Below, one piece after another: positions 26,946-35,947 of a DNA stretch of 64,000 nucleotides (position 1 is the stretch's first letter; each line of letters begins with the position of its first letter). Origin of the DNA: Bacillota bacterium (GTDB lineage: Bacteria; Bacillota; Desulfotomaculia; Desulfotomaculales; Pelotomaculaceae); contig JAKPTB010000130.1 in NCBI GenBank assembly GCA_029555205.1, forward strand, positions 1 to 64,000, read 5' to 3'. Made by a program: the position numbers and the translations under genes. Under the pieces are notes generated by a model. The model was given only the letters and a program-made list of their open reading frames with translations, searched no databases and had not been told where the DNA came from.

Positions 26946-27506
26946 TTAATCCAGGTTTTCGTTTTCTTCCACCTGCTCCTCTCTTTCAAAAGGGGTGTCG
27001 TCATGCTCACCCTCCAAAATTTTCAACTGGGTTTCCAGAAAAGAACGGAAGCGCATTTTAAAAATCCGGGCCTGGTTCTCCAGACGGTGATATTCTTCAA
27101 GGATAAGCGAAACTTTTCCTTCCGCCTCCGCAATGGAATCGCCGGCACGCTGCCCGGCCTCCTGCAGAATTGCGGCTGCTTCCTGCTCGGACTCCCTGAT
27201 TATCCGGTCCGCCTCGATCCTGGCCTTATCCATCAGCAATTGCGCTTCCTTCTCCGCATTCTGCCTGACCTCCTCAGCGCTTTTCTGCGCAAGAATCATA
27301 GTGTTTTTAAGTACTTCCTCGATTTCCCGGTAGCGGGCAATATTTTTGTTAACCTGCTCCAGCTGCTCCTTCAAATCCTGATTCTCCCGGACAAGCTTTT
27401 CATAATCCTGGGTAATCTGATCCATAAAGATGTCTACTTCTTCATCACAATAACCACGGAATTTGCGAGTGAATACTTTTTTTTGAATATCTATCGGTGT
27501 CAGCAC
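26946..27506 (-). CDS. divIVA: DivIVA-domain cell-division/polarity protein
   Basis: A 186-residue cytoplasmic coiled-coil protein. The N-terminal LTPIDIQKKVFTRKFRGY followed by DEEVDIFMDQI (about residues 2-30) is the membrane-curvature-sensing DivIVA domain. The remainder is almost uninterrupted coiled coil rich in Glu, Ala and Gln. It gathers at division sites and poles, where it recruits Min proteins and, in sporulation, the chromosome anchor. The GTG at 27506 is preferred (AGGTG six bases upstream, family-like start) over the GTG nine bases earlier. In this gene order, divIVA would normally be preceded by ylmH, which is missing. Confidence 0.93.
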   Translation of the reverse strand: MLTPIDIQKKVFTRKFRGYCDEEVDIFMDQITQDYEKLVRENQDLKEQLEQVNKNIARYREIEEVLKNTMILAQKSAEEVRQNAEKEAQLLMDKARIEADRIIRESEQEAAAILQEAGQRAGDSIAEAEGKVSLILEEYHRLENQARIFKMRFRSFLETQLKILEGEHDDTPFEREEQVEENENLD

Positions 27507-27783
27507 GCCATTCACCTCGTTAAAATCTAACCACCATGGAATAAGCTTGTCTTTGTTTTAGGCAATATTAAACAAAAATAATTCCTCAAAGAACGCTAAA
27601 TATACTTATTTATGACAACACCCGTCCGTCCGCTCCGGATCACCGCCACCCGGCGTGGCGGCAGCAAGGCCAGGGAAGCGTTTTGCTTAGGGAAATGATA
27701 AGACCCGCGCGATACGGGTCATCAAAACCGGTTAACTGGGTCACTCCGCCGGTCAACACGGCTTCTCCCAGAACCATCCAGCC

Positions 27784-28053
27784 TTACAGAATCCTCCATA
27801 AAATTCCAACGACAAACTGCCTGATTAATTGCAGGATTAAAATAGCAATAAGCGGGGAGAAATCAACAACTCCGGCAGGAGGAATAAACCGCCGGAAAAG
27901 CCCAAGAAAAGGTTCCGTGCTTTCGTTGATAAACCGGACCACCGGGTGATACGGGTTATTAAGGCTGGGAACCCAGGAAAGAAGGACTCGAATAATTAAC
28001 AGCCAGGTATAAACCTGAAAGGCAACATCTATCGCTGTAACAACAATACCCAT
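27784..28053 (-). CDS. ylmG: YggT family membrane protein
   Basis: An 89-residue protein with two transmembrane helices. The conserved LLIIRVLLSWVPSLNNPYHP segment (about residues 17-36), NESTEPFLGLFRRFIPP and DFSPLIAILILQLI define YggT/YlmG. Homologs affect cell division and, in plastids, nucleoid distribution. The ATG at 28053 is preceded by GGGGTGGATC; a GTG four codons earlier overlaps that site. The 27507-27783 gap behind it, where ylmH usually lies, contains a 7-bp GC hairpin near 27645 but no convincing gene. Confidence 0.88.
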   Translation of the reverse strand: MGIVVTAIDVAFQVYTWLLIIRVLLSWVPSLNNPYHPVVRFINESTEPFLGLFRRFIPPAGVVDFSPLIAILILQLIRQFVVGILWRIL

Positions 28054-28098
28054 GATCCACCCCACAATTAGACTCCCGGGCCCTGATGGCCGGCCCGG

Positions 28099-28917
28099 CT
28101 ATTTCCCGGACAGCTCCCGCGAGCGGCGGGAGGCGTCGGCTACTGCTTTCATCAGCAACGCCCTTAAAGCTCCTTCTTCCAGGGCATACAACCCGGCTAT
28201 GGTGGTTCCCCCCGGTGTCGTTACCATATCCTTTAACCTGGCAGGGTGCTCCCCGGTATCAAGGACCATTTTAGCGGACCCCAGCATGGTTTGAGTAATT
28301 AAAAGCCTGGCCACATCCCTGGGCAAGCCCTGCCTCACTGCACCGTCAATTAACCCCTCCAGGATCAGATACATATAACCCGGACCGCTGCCGCTCAAGC
28401 CTGTTACACAGTCCAGGAGAGATTCGGGTACTTCCACTGCTTTTCCCACCGCTGTAAAAATGGCCAGTGCCTTGCTGACGCTCTCCCTGGAGGCCTTGCT
28501 GCCGGCACTGACAGCGCTGGCCCCTTCTCCAACGAGGCAGGGCGTATTGGGCATTACCCGTACCACCTGTACCGGTCTTTCCAGGCATGATTCGATTGTT
28601 CCGGTGGTGATACCCGCTGCAATTGAGATCAGGGTCTGGCCCTCACCCCAGACCCGGGCAGTTTCTTTTAACAGCGGCACGACGACCGGTGGCTTGACGG
28701 CAAGGATAACCAGATCCGCCTGTTTAATCAGCGCCTGGTTATCAACCGTTGTTTCAATCAGATATTTTTCTTTGAGATGGTCCAGCCGCCCGGTGTTGAC
28801 ATCGCATGCAAAAAGCCCGGCAGGTGATACCAGGCCAGCTTTTAGCAGGCCGGAAATCAGGGCTTCCGCCATCACCCCGGCGCCCAGAAAACCTATTTTC
28901 TGACCCTTTAGAGGCAT
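28099..28917 (-). CDS. proC: Pyrroline-5-carboxylate reductase
   Basis: A 272-residue enzyme that makes proline from pyrroline-5-carboxylate using NAD(P)H. The N-terminal Rossmann motif GFLGAGVMAEALISGLL (about residues 9-25), VILAVKPPVV near 71-80, RVMPNTPCLVGEGAS near 120-134 and the C-terminal DMVTTPGGTTIAGLYALE near 230-247 are all family hallmarks. ATG at 28917 follows GGAGGTGGTGCA. In many Firmicutes proC lies within the yggS-sepF-yggT region, as here. Confidence 0.95.
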   Translation of the reverse strand: MPLKGQKIGFLGAGVMAEALISGLLKAGLVSPAGLFACDVNTGRLDHLKEKYLIETTVDNQALIKQADLVILAVKPPVVVPLLKETARVWGEGQTLISIAAGITTGTIESCLERPVQVVRVMPNTPCLVGEGASAVSAGSKASRESVSKALAIFTAVGKAVEVPESLLDCVTGLSGSGPGYMYLILEGLIDGAVRQGLPRDVARLLITQTMLGSAKMVLDTGEHPARLKDMVTTPGGTTIAGLYALEEGALRALLMKAVADASRRSRELSGK

Positions 28918-28937
28918 TGCACCACCTCCTTACGACA

Positions 28938-29405
28938 TTATGTGCGCATCCAGGAAAACATTCCTTTTTCCCTGCTCTGATCTTTAAGTTCGCTGGATAT
29001 ATCCATATTGCTAGGGACGAAAAGAAATATTCCGCTGCCTACTTTTTGCTGGCTCCCGTTCAAAGCAAAGGACGCCCCCATCACAAAATCCACCACCCGC
29101 CTGGCCAGTTCCGGAGTAGCCTGTTCCAGATTAACAATAACCGGCCGCCTGTTTTTGAGATTTTCGGCAATATCCTTAACTTCGTCAAAGGACTTGGGTT
29201 CTACTACCACAACCCGCACCTGGCGCTGAAGCGGGAGGCTTACAACAGAGCCCGTCTCCTTTTCTTTTTCCCTGAACCTGTCCCTTTTCCGGCGCCAGGG
29301 CTGCTCTTCCGGTTCTTCTTCCCGGCCGAACTTAGTTTCTTCCTCCACAGCCTCTTCTTCAAATCCCATGAAGCTGAGTACTTTATCAACAAGCTTCACG
29401 GCCAT
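28938..29405 (-). CDS. sepF: Cell division protein SepF
   Basis: A 155-residue protein. The N-terminus (VKLVDKVLSFMGFEEE, about residues 3-18) is the amphipathic membrane-binding helix, followed by an acidic, charged linker and the SepF core at about 60-140 (VVEPKSFDEVKDIAENLKN, PVIVNLEQATPELARRVVDF, GSGIFLFVPSNMDIS). SepF polymerises into arcs, binds the FtsZ tail and aligns the Z ring at the membrane. ATG at 29405 follows AAGGAGG. It lies between yggS and proC. Confidence 0.95.
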   Translation of the reverse strand: MAVKLVDKVLSFMGFEEEAVEEETKFGREEEPEEQPWRRKRDRFREKEKETGSVVSLPLQRQVRVVVVEPKSFDEVKDIAENLKNRRPVIVNLEQATPELARRVVDFVMGASFALNGSQQKVGSGIFLFVPSNMDISSELKDQSREKGMFSWMRT

Positions 29406-29503
29406 AGGATCGTCCCTCCTTCTATTTATGCTCTACATGCCTTTATGGAGAATCTTTTTAGGAGAATCCAGACCTTCTTTTTAGCGGGGGAGTCAAAGTT
29501 TTC

Positions 29504-30184
29504 TTAATACCGCCGGCCAAAAATTGCCGTTCCGATCCGCAGGATGTTGGCGCCTTCCTCCAGGGCAACTTCGAAGTCACCACTCATACCCATGGACAGG
29601 TAGTCCATTCCGGCTTTCAGTTTGTGCCGCAGCCTTAAGCTCAACTCCTTCACCTGCCTGAAAACCGGGCGAACTTCCTCCGGGTTTTCAGTCCAGGGCG
29701 CAATGGTCATCAAGCCGCAAATCTCCAAACCCGGCAGGCAGCTTGCTTCAGCCACAAATTCTTCCACTTCCTGAAGGCGCAGGCCGGATTTTGTCTTATC
29801 ACCGGATGCGTTAACCTGCACCAGGACCCGGGCGGTCAGCCCCATTTCGCAGGCCACCCGGCTAATTTCCAGAGCCAGGGACCAGCGGTCCAGGGAATGG
29901 ATCAAGCTGACTTTATCGATTATTTTTTTGACCTTATTAGTCTGCAGGTGACCGATAAAATGCCACTCCACATCGGGGGGCAACTCCCTGTACTTGGACA
30001 GCAACTCCTGTGCCCTGTTTTCCCCCAGGCCATCCAAACCCGGGACGAGCACCTGCCTGATGATTTCCACCGGAACAGTCTTGGTAACCGCCACCAGCTT
30101 CACCCGGGCCGGGTCGCGGCCTGCACGCAGGGCGGTCGCAGCTATTTGCCGGCGCACCCGGTTGAGGTTGTCCAGTACATTCAA
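29504..30184 (-). CDS. yggS: YggS-family pyridoxal phosphate homeostasis protein
   Basis: A 226-residue PLP-binding TIM-barrel. VKLVAVTKTVPVE (about residues 28-40) contains the PLP lysine; GENRAQELLSKY near 55, WHFIGHLQTNKVK near 75 and LSMGMSGDFEVALEEGAN near 198 are conserved. Homologs (YlmE, PLPHP) buffer PLP and influence amino-acid metabolism; no catalytic reaction is established. It starts with TTG at 30184, ten bases after AAAGGGG. It stands between the HlyD-like adaptor and sepF. Confidence 0.93.
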   Translation of the reverse strand: MNVLDNLNRVRRQIAATALRAGRDPARVKLVAVTKTVPVEIIRQVLVPGLDGLGENRAQELLSKYRELPPDVEWHFIGHLQTNKVKKIIDKVSLIHSLDRWSLALEISRVACEMGLTARVLVQVNASGDKTKSGLRLQEVEEFVAEASCLPGLEICGLMTIAPWTENPEEVRPVFRQVKELSLRLRHKLKAGMDYLSMGMSGDFEVALEEGANILRIGTAIFGRRY

Positions 30185-30198
30185 TCTACCACGCCCCT

Positions 30199-31152
30199 TT
30201 ATTCCACCAGGCTCCCTTCCCGGATCAGCACGGGGTTGCTCACATACCGGGTGTCCTCACCCAATCCCTTGCCGGAAATAGCCACCTTTCCCTGTAATTC
30301 ACCCTCAACCTGGACAGGAACCCACTGGGCTCTTTTCTTGACAGCCAGGTAGATGCCGGGCGTTTCGTCCCGGTAAACAACAGCATGGTGCGGTACCAGG
30401 AACCCTGCCAGCCGGTTTGTAATTATCTTCAAACTTACCTGCCGGTTGTGAACCAGCTCATCCGGAAAACCGGACAGTTGTAACAATCCTTCCCATCTGT
30501 CCCCTTTTTCCACAAGACTATAAGTCTTAAGCATCAGGGGAAGGTCATTCCATGTAGCTTTAAGCCAGTGGGGCTTTTCCTTCAGTTCAGCCGGTAACTC
30601 TGTCTGGGACGCCTCCGTGTATAAATATGTGGCAGAAAGATTATCAATTAATTTGAATACGGGCTGTCCCTTTTCCACCCGCTCTCCTTCTAATACCTGC
30701 TTAGGGCTTATTCTATCAAGGCTGGAAAAATCCAATACATCAAGATTGGCAGGAGCAAGAACATTCTCAAGACCGTCCATATGGGTACAAAACATACCCG
30801 CAGAAGGTGTAGTCAATCTATATGAAGCCCCGCCACCATCCACAGCCACCACTTCCGCCGCCGGCGCCCCCATTTCGAGACGGTTTCCATCAACGGCCTT
30901 AAAATGAACTTTTCCTGTGACCGGGGAGCGGATTACCATTTCTTCTTTTATGATGATGCCCTCCAGCAGGACAGTCCGGCTAATCTCCTGCTGGGTAAGA
31001 AACTGGACTCCTGATAAATAAACAACAAGTCGTCCCCAGGCCATCAAGGCCACGCAGATTAACAGGGCCGCCAGAGCGAGGTAAGGCAGCCAGGAGTCAG
31101 GCGTCCTGCGCTTTCTCCTTCTCGAAATGGGAACAGTGGTTTCTTTTTTCAT
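30199..31152 (-). CDS. HlyD-like membrane-fusion/adaptor protein
   Basis: A 317-residue protein with a basic cytoplasmic N-terminus, one transmembrane helix (about residues 24-44) and a large extracytoplasmic part. Strands such as VIRSPVTGKVHFKAVDG (about 72-88) and the later GFLVPHHAVVYRDETPGIYLAV (about 255-276) resemble the biotinyl-lipoyl-like and barrel domains of HlyD-family adaptors. No transporter gene is adjacent. It is often found in this position in Peptococcaceae ylm clusters, so a division- or envelope-related role is possible, but this is inference. ATG at 31152 follows GGGGGAGTGA. Confidence 0.65.
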   Translation of the reverse strand: MKKETTVPISRRRKRRTPDSWLPYLALAALLICVALMAWGRLVVYLSGVQFLTQQEISRTVLLEGIIIKEEMVIRSPVTGKVHFKAVDGNRLEMGAPAAEVVAVDGGGASYRLTTPSAGMFCTHMDGLENVLAPANLDVLDFSSLDRISPKQVLEGERVEKGQPVFKLIDNLSATYLYTEASQTELPAELKEKPHWLKATWNDLPLMLKTYSLVEKGDRWEGLLQLSGFPDELVHNRQVSLKIITNRLAGFLVPHHAVVYRDETPGIYLAVKKRAQWVPVQVEGELQGKVAISGKGLGEDTRYVSNPVLIREGSLVE

Positions 31153-31280
31153 TCACTCCCCCAAATATTAACTTCAAATGTAAAATATTATTTCGACGGC
31201 GGAAAGCTAATTCCTGCGTGGAATGATTAAGGCCCCCGTTCTATTTAAAAAAAACCCGGGTTTTTCAAGAGCCTTTGAAT

Positions 31281-32693
31281 CTACAGCAGATACTGATGTG
31301 TTTTGCTGCTGCCCGCTCCGTGTAAAGGCAGGACAAAGGAAAAGGTGCTCCCCACACCGACCTTGCTTTCTACCTGAACACTTCCATGGTGGGCATCAAT
31401 TATATGTTTGACGATGGAAAGTCCCAGACCGGTACCCCCCTGCTCCCGGGAACGCGCCTTATCCACCCTGTAGAACCTTTCAAAAACCCGGGAGAGGCTT
31501 TCCGGCGGTATACCGATACCGTTGTCCTGCACATCCACCTTTAATTCATCTTCCCAGGCTGCAGCGCGGATCTGAATTTTACCACCCGGCTGGGTATAGC
31601 TGACCGAATTGTCGATGAGGTTGATCAAGACCTGACTCAGCATATCGGGATCACCAGGAACCTGCGGAAGATTATCTGGCAAACTAATACTTATCTCAAT
31701 ATTTTTTTCCTGAGCCCGGGATTTCAGGATGGCAACCGTCCTCTGAATTAGATCTTCGATTTTTAACAACTGCAGGCTCGGTACGGTCTTACGGTCTTCA
31801 ATCTTGGAAAGGTTTAGCAGTTCATCGATTAGCCTTGACAGACGCTCGGTTTCTGTGTTCATAATTTCCAGAAATTGCCTGGCCAGTTTCGGTTCATCAA
31901 TGGCCCCGTCCAGCAGCGTTTCCGCAAAACCCCGGATGGAAGTCAGGGGTGTTCTCAGCTCATGGGAAACATTGGCAACAAAATCGCTGCGCATCTCTTC
32001 CACTCTTTTTCTTTCGGTGACGTCCTTGAGCACAGCCACAGCCCCCCCGTGTTCCACCCCGATATTCTTCAAGGGGGTCACATGGACACGGAAGATCAGC
32101 GGCTCCGGCGTTAGAATCTCAATTTGCTTTTCTACAGGACACCCGGTTTCCAGAGCCTTGCTCAGCATTTTTTCCAGTTCATAGTTGCGAATCACTCTGA
32201 GGATGTTTTTTCCTTTACTGTAGGCCATGTCTATACCAAAGAGTTCTTCCACCACAGGGTTAATCAGAATAACCCTCCCCCAGTTGTCCACGGCAATCAC
32301 ACCGTCGGCAATACTGGACAAAATAGCCTGGATCCGGTTTTTTTCCGAAATAACACTTTCAATATTGCTCTTCAGCTGTCTGGCCATATAGTTTATGGAA
32401 CGGGCCAGGTCGCCAATTTCGTCCTGGGCAAAATTCCGGATCTCCTGATCCAGATTTCCCCTGGCCATCTCCTGGGCGATTTCAGCCATTTCACCCAGAG
32501 GACTGATTAAACGCTTATACATTATCAAAGCAAGAATAGCGGAACAGATAAAGGCAGTAGCCGCCGCTCCCCAGAGACTTACCCTCTCCACAGTAGTAAG
32601 CTGCGTCAAGGCAAAAAATACTAGAAAGAGAAAAAAGTAGCTGGCAATCGGCCTCCAGCCAAATCTCCAGAAAGTACCCAGTTTGATCAGCAA
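31281..32693 (-). CDS. Membrane sensor histidine kinase (HAMP-PAS-HisKA-HATPase)
   Basis: A 470-residue kinase. Two transmembrane helices at about residues 15-32 and 40-58 are separated by only a few residues, so there is no real extracytoplasmic sensor. Then come a HAMP domain (about 60-112), a PAS domain (about 120-225), HisKA with VSHELRTPLTSIRGFAETLL (phospho-acceptor His near 245) and HATPase_c with NLIDNSVSYTQPGG, DNGIGIP and GGTGLGLSIVKHII. The layout matches PhoR/PnpS/WalK-type kinases. TTG at 32693 follows AAGGAGG; seven-base overlap with the response-regulator gene shows an operon. The signal is unknown; its place in a division cluster hints at envelope status. Confidence 0.9.
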   Translation of the reverse strand: MLIKLGTFWRFGWRPIASYFFLFLVFFALTQLTTVERVSLWGAAATAFICSAILALIMYKRLISPLGEMAEIAQEMARGNLDQEIRNFAQDEIGDLARSINYMARQLKSNIESVISEKNRIQAILSSIADGVIAVDNWGRVILINPVVEELFGIDMAYSKGKNILRVIRNYELEKMLSKALETGCPVEKQIEILTPEPLIFRVHVTPLKNIGVEHGGAVAVLKDVTERKRVEEMRSDFVANVSHELRTPLTSIRGFAETLLDGAIDEPKLARQFLEIMNTETERLSRLIDELLNLSKIEDRKTVPSLQLLKIEDLIQRTVAILKSRAQEKNIEISISLPDNLPQVPGDPDMLSQVLINLIDNSVSYTQPGGKIQIRAAAWEDELKVDVQDNGIGIPPESLSRVFERFYRVDKARSREQGGTGLGLSIVKHIIDAHHGSVQVESKVGVGSTFSFVLPLHGAGSSKTHQYLL

Positions 32694-33400
32694 CGCCAGC
32701 CCTCCTTAAACCGGTAACCCACTCCCCGCACAGTTTCTATAACCTGTTCTCCTCCCGGTAAATTTTCCAGTTTATGCCGGATGTGCCGGATATGAACGTC
32801 TACAGTACGGGAATCCCCGGCGTAATCATAGCCCCAAACCTGCTCTAAAAGCTGATCCCTTGAGAATACCTTGCCGGGGTGCCGGGCCAGGAAGCGAATC
32901 AGTTCAAATTCCTTGGGAGTAAAATCCTGCTTTTCCCCATCTACATAAACAGCAAACCTATCCTCATCAATGACCATCCGTCCGTAATCAAGACGCGATT
33001 CCAAAGCCTCTTCCGCCCCGGTTCCTCCCCTGCGTGACCGTCTCAGCCTTGCTTTAATCCTGGCCACCAACTCCCGGGGACTGAAGGGCTTGGTCACGTA
33101 ATCATCAGCGCCCATTTCCAGTCCCAGGACCCGGTCCAGTTCATCAGCCCTGGCGCTGAGCATAATAATGGGTATCTTCTTTGTTGCGGGATCCAGGTGC
33201 AGTTCCCGGCAAACCTCCAGGCCGCTAATTTCAGGGAGCATCACATCAAGCACAATCAAATCCGGGCTCTCGCTGCGGGCTAATTCAAGACCCCGGGCGC
33301 CGTCCAGAGAAGTTAATACCTCATATCCTTCCCGTTCCAGATTAAAGCGGAGCAGTTCCAGTATATTTTTCTCATCGTCCACCACCAGTATTTTTGGCAT
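32687..33400 (-). CDS. OmpR/PhoB-family response regulator
   Basis: A 237-residue regulator. The receiver domain (about residues 1-120) has the acidic pair DDE at 8-10, phospho-acceptor Asp52 in LIVLDVMLPE, and the conserved MLSARAD and KPFSPRE motifs. The C-terminal winged helix (about 140-232) has DFTPKEFELIRFLARHPG and RTVDVHIRHIRHKLE. It is probably phosphorylated by the overlapping kinase and binds direct repeats upstream of its targets. PhoP/PhoB or WalR-like by sequence; I cannot decide between them. ATG at 33400 follows GGTGATGGGGG. Confidence 0.92.
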   Translation of the reverse strand: MPKILVVDDEKNILELLRFNLEREGYEVLTSLDGARGLELARSESPDLIVLDVMLPEISGLEVCRELHLDPATKKIPIIMLSARADELDRVLGLEMGADDYVTKPFSPRELVARIKARLRRSRRGGTGAEEALESRLDYGRMVIDEDRFAVYVDGEKQDFTPKEFELIRFLARHPGKVFSRDQLLEQVWGYDYAGDSRTVDVHIRHIRHKLENLPGGEQVIETVRGVGYRFKEGWRC

Positions 33401-33507
33401 CCCCCATCACCTTTCGAATTTCCTCGGTCTCTCTCTCTATTACCCTAAAAGTGGTTAGCCTCCAAAAAACAGTTCCTCTTTTAGCCTTCCTGTGAATCTC
33501 TATGAAT

Positions 33508-34317
33508 TTATTTTAACATAATCAGAGCCGCCATCCGGCCTGTATTTCCTCCCTGAGCCCGGTAGGAAAAAAAATAATGCTGCTGGCAGGAGGTGCAGAT
33601 CTGTGAAGACACAATGTTTTCAGCCTTGAGACCGGCATCCAGGAGGGTCCGGCGGTTTGCTTCCCACAGATTCAGCCGCCACCGGCCGGAGGGAGTTGGC
33701 ACAGTCAAATCCTTGATTCCCGGAAAACTACCTTGAAAAGGGCCCATGACCCTTTCATCCACCTCGTAACAGCAGGGCCCCACGGAGGGACCGATGCCTG
33801 CCAGGCAATCCCGCGGCTCGACACCAAAGGAATCCCTCATCTTTTTCAGGGTTTTTTCTGCGATTCTTAATACTGTGCCCTTCCATCCGGCATGGGCGAT
33901 GGCAATGACTCCTTGCACGGGATCGAGCAGGAAAACCGGCACACAATCAGCATAGTAGCTGGACAGGGGTACTCCTGCAATGCCGGTTACCAGGGCATCA
34001 GTGGCGGGAAGGGCATCTTGATCGGAGATTGCACCCCTGCCCCTGTCCTCCCGGCCTACTACTTCAATCCGGTCCCCGTGGACCTGCCTGCCGGCAACTA
34101 AATCCGCCGGATTGAGTCCGAGGGCTGCACAGGCCAACTGACGGTTGGTCCGGACGTCAGCCTCGTCATCCCCAACGTGAAAGGCAGTATTTAAAGAACT
34201 ATAGGGCGCTCTGCTAACACCGCCGTTACGGGTTGTAAAACCGTGGATTACCTTGCCGGTAGTCTCAAAGTGGAGAAATGTATAAAATTGCAGGCTGCCT
34301 TTTAGAGTGAGTTGCAT
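33508..34317 (-). CDS. pgeF: Peptidoglycan editing factor PgeF / laccase-domain purine nucleoside phosphorylase (YlmD/YfiH)
   Basis: A 269-residue protein of the multicopper-like DUF152 fold. HGFTTRNGGVS at about residues 25-35, VHGDRIEVV near 80, YYADCVPVFLLDP near 131-143, AHAGWKGTV near 150 and IGPSVGPCCYEV near 180-191 contain the Cys and His residues that bind zinc. Family members hydrolyse or phosphorolyse adenosine/inosine, and in E. coli YfiH removes misincorporated L-Ser from UDP-MurNAc-peptide. It is the ylmD gene of the division cluster. ATG at 34317, weak AAAGGGCTT site. Confidence 0.9.
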   Translation of the reverse strand: MQLTLKGSLQFYTFLHFETTGKVIHGFTTRNGGVSRAPYSSLNTAFHVGDDEADVRTNRQLACAALGLNPADLVAGRQVHGDRIEVVGREDRGRGAISDQDALPATDALVTGIAGVPLSSYYADCVPVFLLDPVQGVIAIAHAGWKGTVLRIAEKTLKKMRDSFGVEPRDCLAGIGPSVGPCCYEVDERVMGPFQGSFPGIKDLTVPTPSGRWRLNLWEANRRTLLDAGLKAENIVSSQICTSCQQHYFFSYRAQGGNTGRMAALIMLK

Positions 34318-34338
34318 TTTGAAGCCCTTTCTTCAAAC

Positions 34339-35901
34339 TCAGGAGATTTTAACCGTCTTTTCCTCAATGAAAGCTTCCAGTTCAGCCAGGCGGTTGAGTA
34401 TTTCCTCCCGGTACAAAGGATTGACCCCGGCAGAAAGGAGGTTGCTGATTTTACCGCTCAGAGAACGGTAGGCCTGTTTGAGGGCAGCATCGGGCTCAGC
34501 AACAAGCGGGGTCAGTTCTACAATCTGCTGCCAGGCCGGAATTGTAACTTTTAAGCCTGTTTCCATCCGGATCAGGTCTGCCAGGGATGCTGTGGCGTCA
34601 GGCTCCCCGTGAACAAGGAAAACTTCCCGGGGGGGGCTGGAAAAGCTCTTAATCCACCTTAAAAGCCCCGCCTGGTCGGCATGGGAGGAGTAGCATTCGA
34701 TATTTCGAATATCAGCCTTGACAGTTATTTCGTCACCAAATATGCGCACGGTCTTTTGTCCATCCAGGATTAACCGCCCCAGGGTGCCTTCAGCCTGGTA
34801 GCCGATAAACAACACCGTGCTTTCAGGCCGCCAGAGATTGTATTTAAGATGATGCCTGATCCGTCCGGCCTCGCACATGCCGCTGGCGGAGATAATAATG
34901 GCCCCGCTGATCTGGTTCAAGGATTTAGACTCCTCCGCCGAAAGGGTAAACTTCAGGGACGGATGGCTGACTGGATCTTCTCCCCTTTGAACAAGCTCAC
35001 TGGCTTCCTGGTCGTAGCAGTCGCGGTGCCTTTGAAAAACGCTGGTTGCAGCCGTGGCCAGCGGGCTGTCGATATAAACCTGCATTGGGGGCATCCTTCG
35101 ATCTTCCATTAATAAAATCAGGTGGTAAAGCAGGTCTTGGGTCCGCTCAACCGCAAAGGCGGGAATAATCAGGTTGCCTCCTTTTTTATAAGTATCCCAG
35201 ATTACCTCGTGCAATAATTCGATTTCTTTATCGCAATGCTGCTGGTGTAGACGGTTGCCGTAAGTAGATTCCATAATGACGTAGTCTGCTTCAGCAATTA
35301 TTGAAGGATCATTAATGATGGGACGGTTATGATTACCAATATCCCCGGAAAAGACGAGTTTTATTTCCGAAGAACCCTCCTCTATCCAGACCTCGATCAT
35401 GGCCGAACCAAGGATATGTCCCGCATCCACAAAACGCACCCGGATATCGGGGGTAATCCGGATGATCTGGTCATACCCGGCAGGTTGAAAAAAGGGAAGG
35501 CTCTTATAGGCCTCATCAACGTTGTAAACCGGTTCAAACATCGGCCTTCCAGCCCGGCGGTTCTTGCGGTTTTTGCGTTCAATCTCCATTTCCTGGATGT
35601 AGCCGCTGTCGGGAAGGAGTACCTCACAGAGTTCTATGGTTGCAGGGGTAGCATAGATTTTTCCTTTGAAACCATGCTTCACCAGTTTTGGAATCAGACC
35701 GCTGTGGTCAATGTGGGCATGAGTAAGCAATACATGTTGAATACTGCGGGGCGGTACGTAAAAGCTGCCGTAATTCCTTTCCCGGATTTCTTTGGAACCT
35801 TGAAACATTCCGCAATCGATCATGATCCTTGATTGAGAGGTATCCACAAGAAAACATGAACCTGTAACTGTGCCGGCAGCCCCTAAAAACTGAATACGCA
35901 T
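34339..35901 (-). CDS. Beta-CASP metallo-beta-lactamase-fold RNA hydrolase, YhfI/YsdC-like
   Basis: A 520-residue protein. The MBL core has HVLLTHAHIDHSGLIPKL (about residues 56-73; HxHxDH) and VDAGHILGSAMIEVW near 159-173. The beta-CASP cap is near 215-395 with FAVERTQDLLYHLI, followed by IIISASGMCEAGRIRHHL and the C-terminal SSHADQAGLLRWI and EVFLVHGEPDA. This is the RNA-processing exonuclease/CPSF-73-like subgroup. A C-terminal extension of about 55 residues (AALKQAYRSLSGKISNLLSAG onward) is helical and unassigned. The ATG at 35901 follows AAGGAGGAGATT. A 7-codon ORF starting with the same MRIQ lies just upstream. Confidence 0.85.
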   Translation of the reverse strand: MRIQFLGAAGTVTGSCFLVDTSQSRIMIDCGMFQGSKEIRERNYGSFYVPPRSIQHVLLTHAHIDHSGLIPKLVKHGFKGKIYATPATIELCEVLLPDSGYIQEMEIERKNRKNRRAGRPMFEPVYNVDEAYKSLPFFQPAGYDQIIRITPDIRVRFVDAGHILGSAMIEVWIEEGSSEIKLVFSGDIGNHNRPIINDPSIIAEADYVIMESTYGNRLHQQHCDKEIELLHEVIWDTYKKGGNLIIPAFAVERTQDLLYHLILLMEDRRMPPMQVYIDSPLATAATSVFQRHRDCYDQEASELVQRGEDPVSHPSLKFTLSAEESKSLNQISGAIIISASGMCEAGRIRHHLKYNLWRPESTVLFIGYQAEGTLGRLILDGQKTVRIFGDEITVKADIRNIECYSSHADQAGLLRWIKSFSSPPREVFLVHGEPDATASLADLIRMETGLKVTIPAWQQIVELTPLVAEPDAALKQAYRSLSGKISNLLSAGVNPLYREEILNRLAELEAFIEEKTVKIS

Positions 35902-35923
35902 AATCTCCTCCTTAAATTCTTGT

Positions 35924-35947
35924 TTAATCTAAAACCTGAATGCGCAT
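35924..35947 (-). CDS. Seven-codon upstream ORF MRIQVLD duplicating the beta-CASP gene start
   Basis: Minus strand: AAGGAGGAAATT then ATG, reading MRIQVLD and a TAA stop. The ribosome site and first codons are near-copies of the real gene start 46 bases downstream (MRIQFLGAAG). A short duplication of the initiation region most simply explains it. It may act as a translated leader or simply be harmless; no matching family exists. Confidence 0.5.
   Translation of the reverse strand: MRIQVLD

Noticed and set aside
27645-27785. A 45-codon minus-strand frame in the ylmH position
   Set aside because: It has no family resemblance or convincing start signal and does not look like an S4-domain remnant.
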